Source: Micropterix aruncella (lineage: Eukaryota > Arthropoda > Insecta > Lepidoptera > Micropterigidae). From it: a DNA stretch of 64,000 nt. The DNA is taken from contig OX155973.1 in NCBI GenBank assembly GCA_944548615.1, forward strand, positions 3,242,215 through 3,306,214, read 5' to 3'. Below are positions 63,747 to 64,000 of the stretch, piece after piece; positions within the stretch are counted from its first letter, which is position 1; each line of letters starts with the position of its first letter. A program made the translations under genes and the position numbers. Below the pieces are notes generated by a model. It saw nothing but the letters and a program-made list of their open reading frames with translations. It was not told where the DNA came from and did no database searches.

Positions 63747-64000
63747 GTTATGAATGGTTTTTTAAAACTAGGCTTTATGACTCATATTTATGCCTGCCGG
63801 TTAAAAAATAACAAAGTTTTGCTTCATTCATTCATTATGGTACACAGTAATTTGAACTTTATTGGTTGAAAATAAAGTTCATTATGTTATAGTCTTTACG
63901 TTAAGGTTCGTTCACTCAACACAACAGTCACCAGTGTTGCCAATTTAGCGACTTTGTCGTTAGATTAAGCGAAATTTTAACACAAGCAGCGTCTTTTTAT

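Overview
The window is eukaryotic nuclear DNA from an insect, probably a moth or butterfly. It is AT-rich and its genes are split by long introns full of retroelements and small DNA transposons. The Lepidoptera call is an inference from the style of the repeats; no marker gene settles it. I see no bacterial features, CRISPR array, rRNA gene or convincing functional tRNA gene.

Only two host genes are supported. (1) An FBXL6 orthologue (F-box/leucine-rich-repeat substrate receptor) lies on the + strand. Seven coding exons are seen between 3897 and 26252. An exon completing the F-box is missing from my reading between 4074 and 8298. The last exon adds a long charged tail and about ten W-x-x-x-Q/P-F repeats that the vertebrate protein lacks. 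(2) WDR5/will-die-slowly (WD40 core of COMPASS/MLL complexes) lies on the - strand in six coding exons from 63189 down to 44884. The phases join without a break into a predicted 343-residue protein. The two genes converge, and about 18.6 kb between them (26253-44883) is repeat.

The rest is mobile DNA: (a) six fragments of a non-LTR retrotransposon with a CCHC knuckle and a restriction-like endonuclease (R2/R4/Hero group), most of whose 3' ends abut TAA or TA microsatellites; (b) CR1/Jockey/RTE-type LINE remnants; (c) Penelope-like elements, two of them bounded by 12-bp target-site duplications and one with a GIY-YIG endonuclease; (d) hAT elements with 8-bp duplications, including one with an uninterrupted 621-codon transposase in WDR5 intron 1; (e) TTAA-flanked piggyBac-like MITEs, one expanded as a 234-bp tandem array; (f) an internally deleted Harbinger element; (g) TIR MITEs; (h) tRNA-like SINEs; (i) two dispersed families I cannot assign, called 'family K' and 'family H' here; (j) long (AT)n tracts. 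Long intergenic or intronic stretches not listed hold nothing I could recognise.
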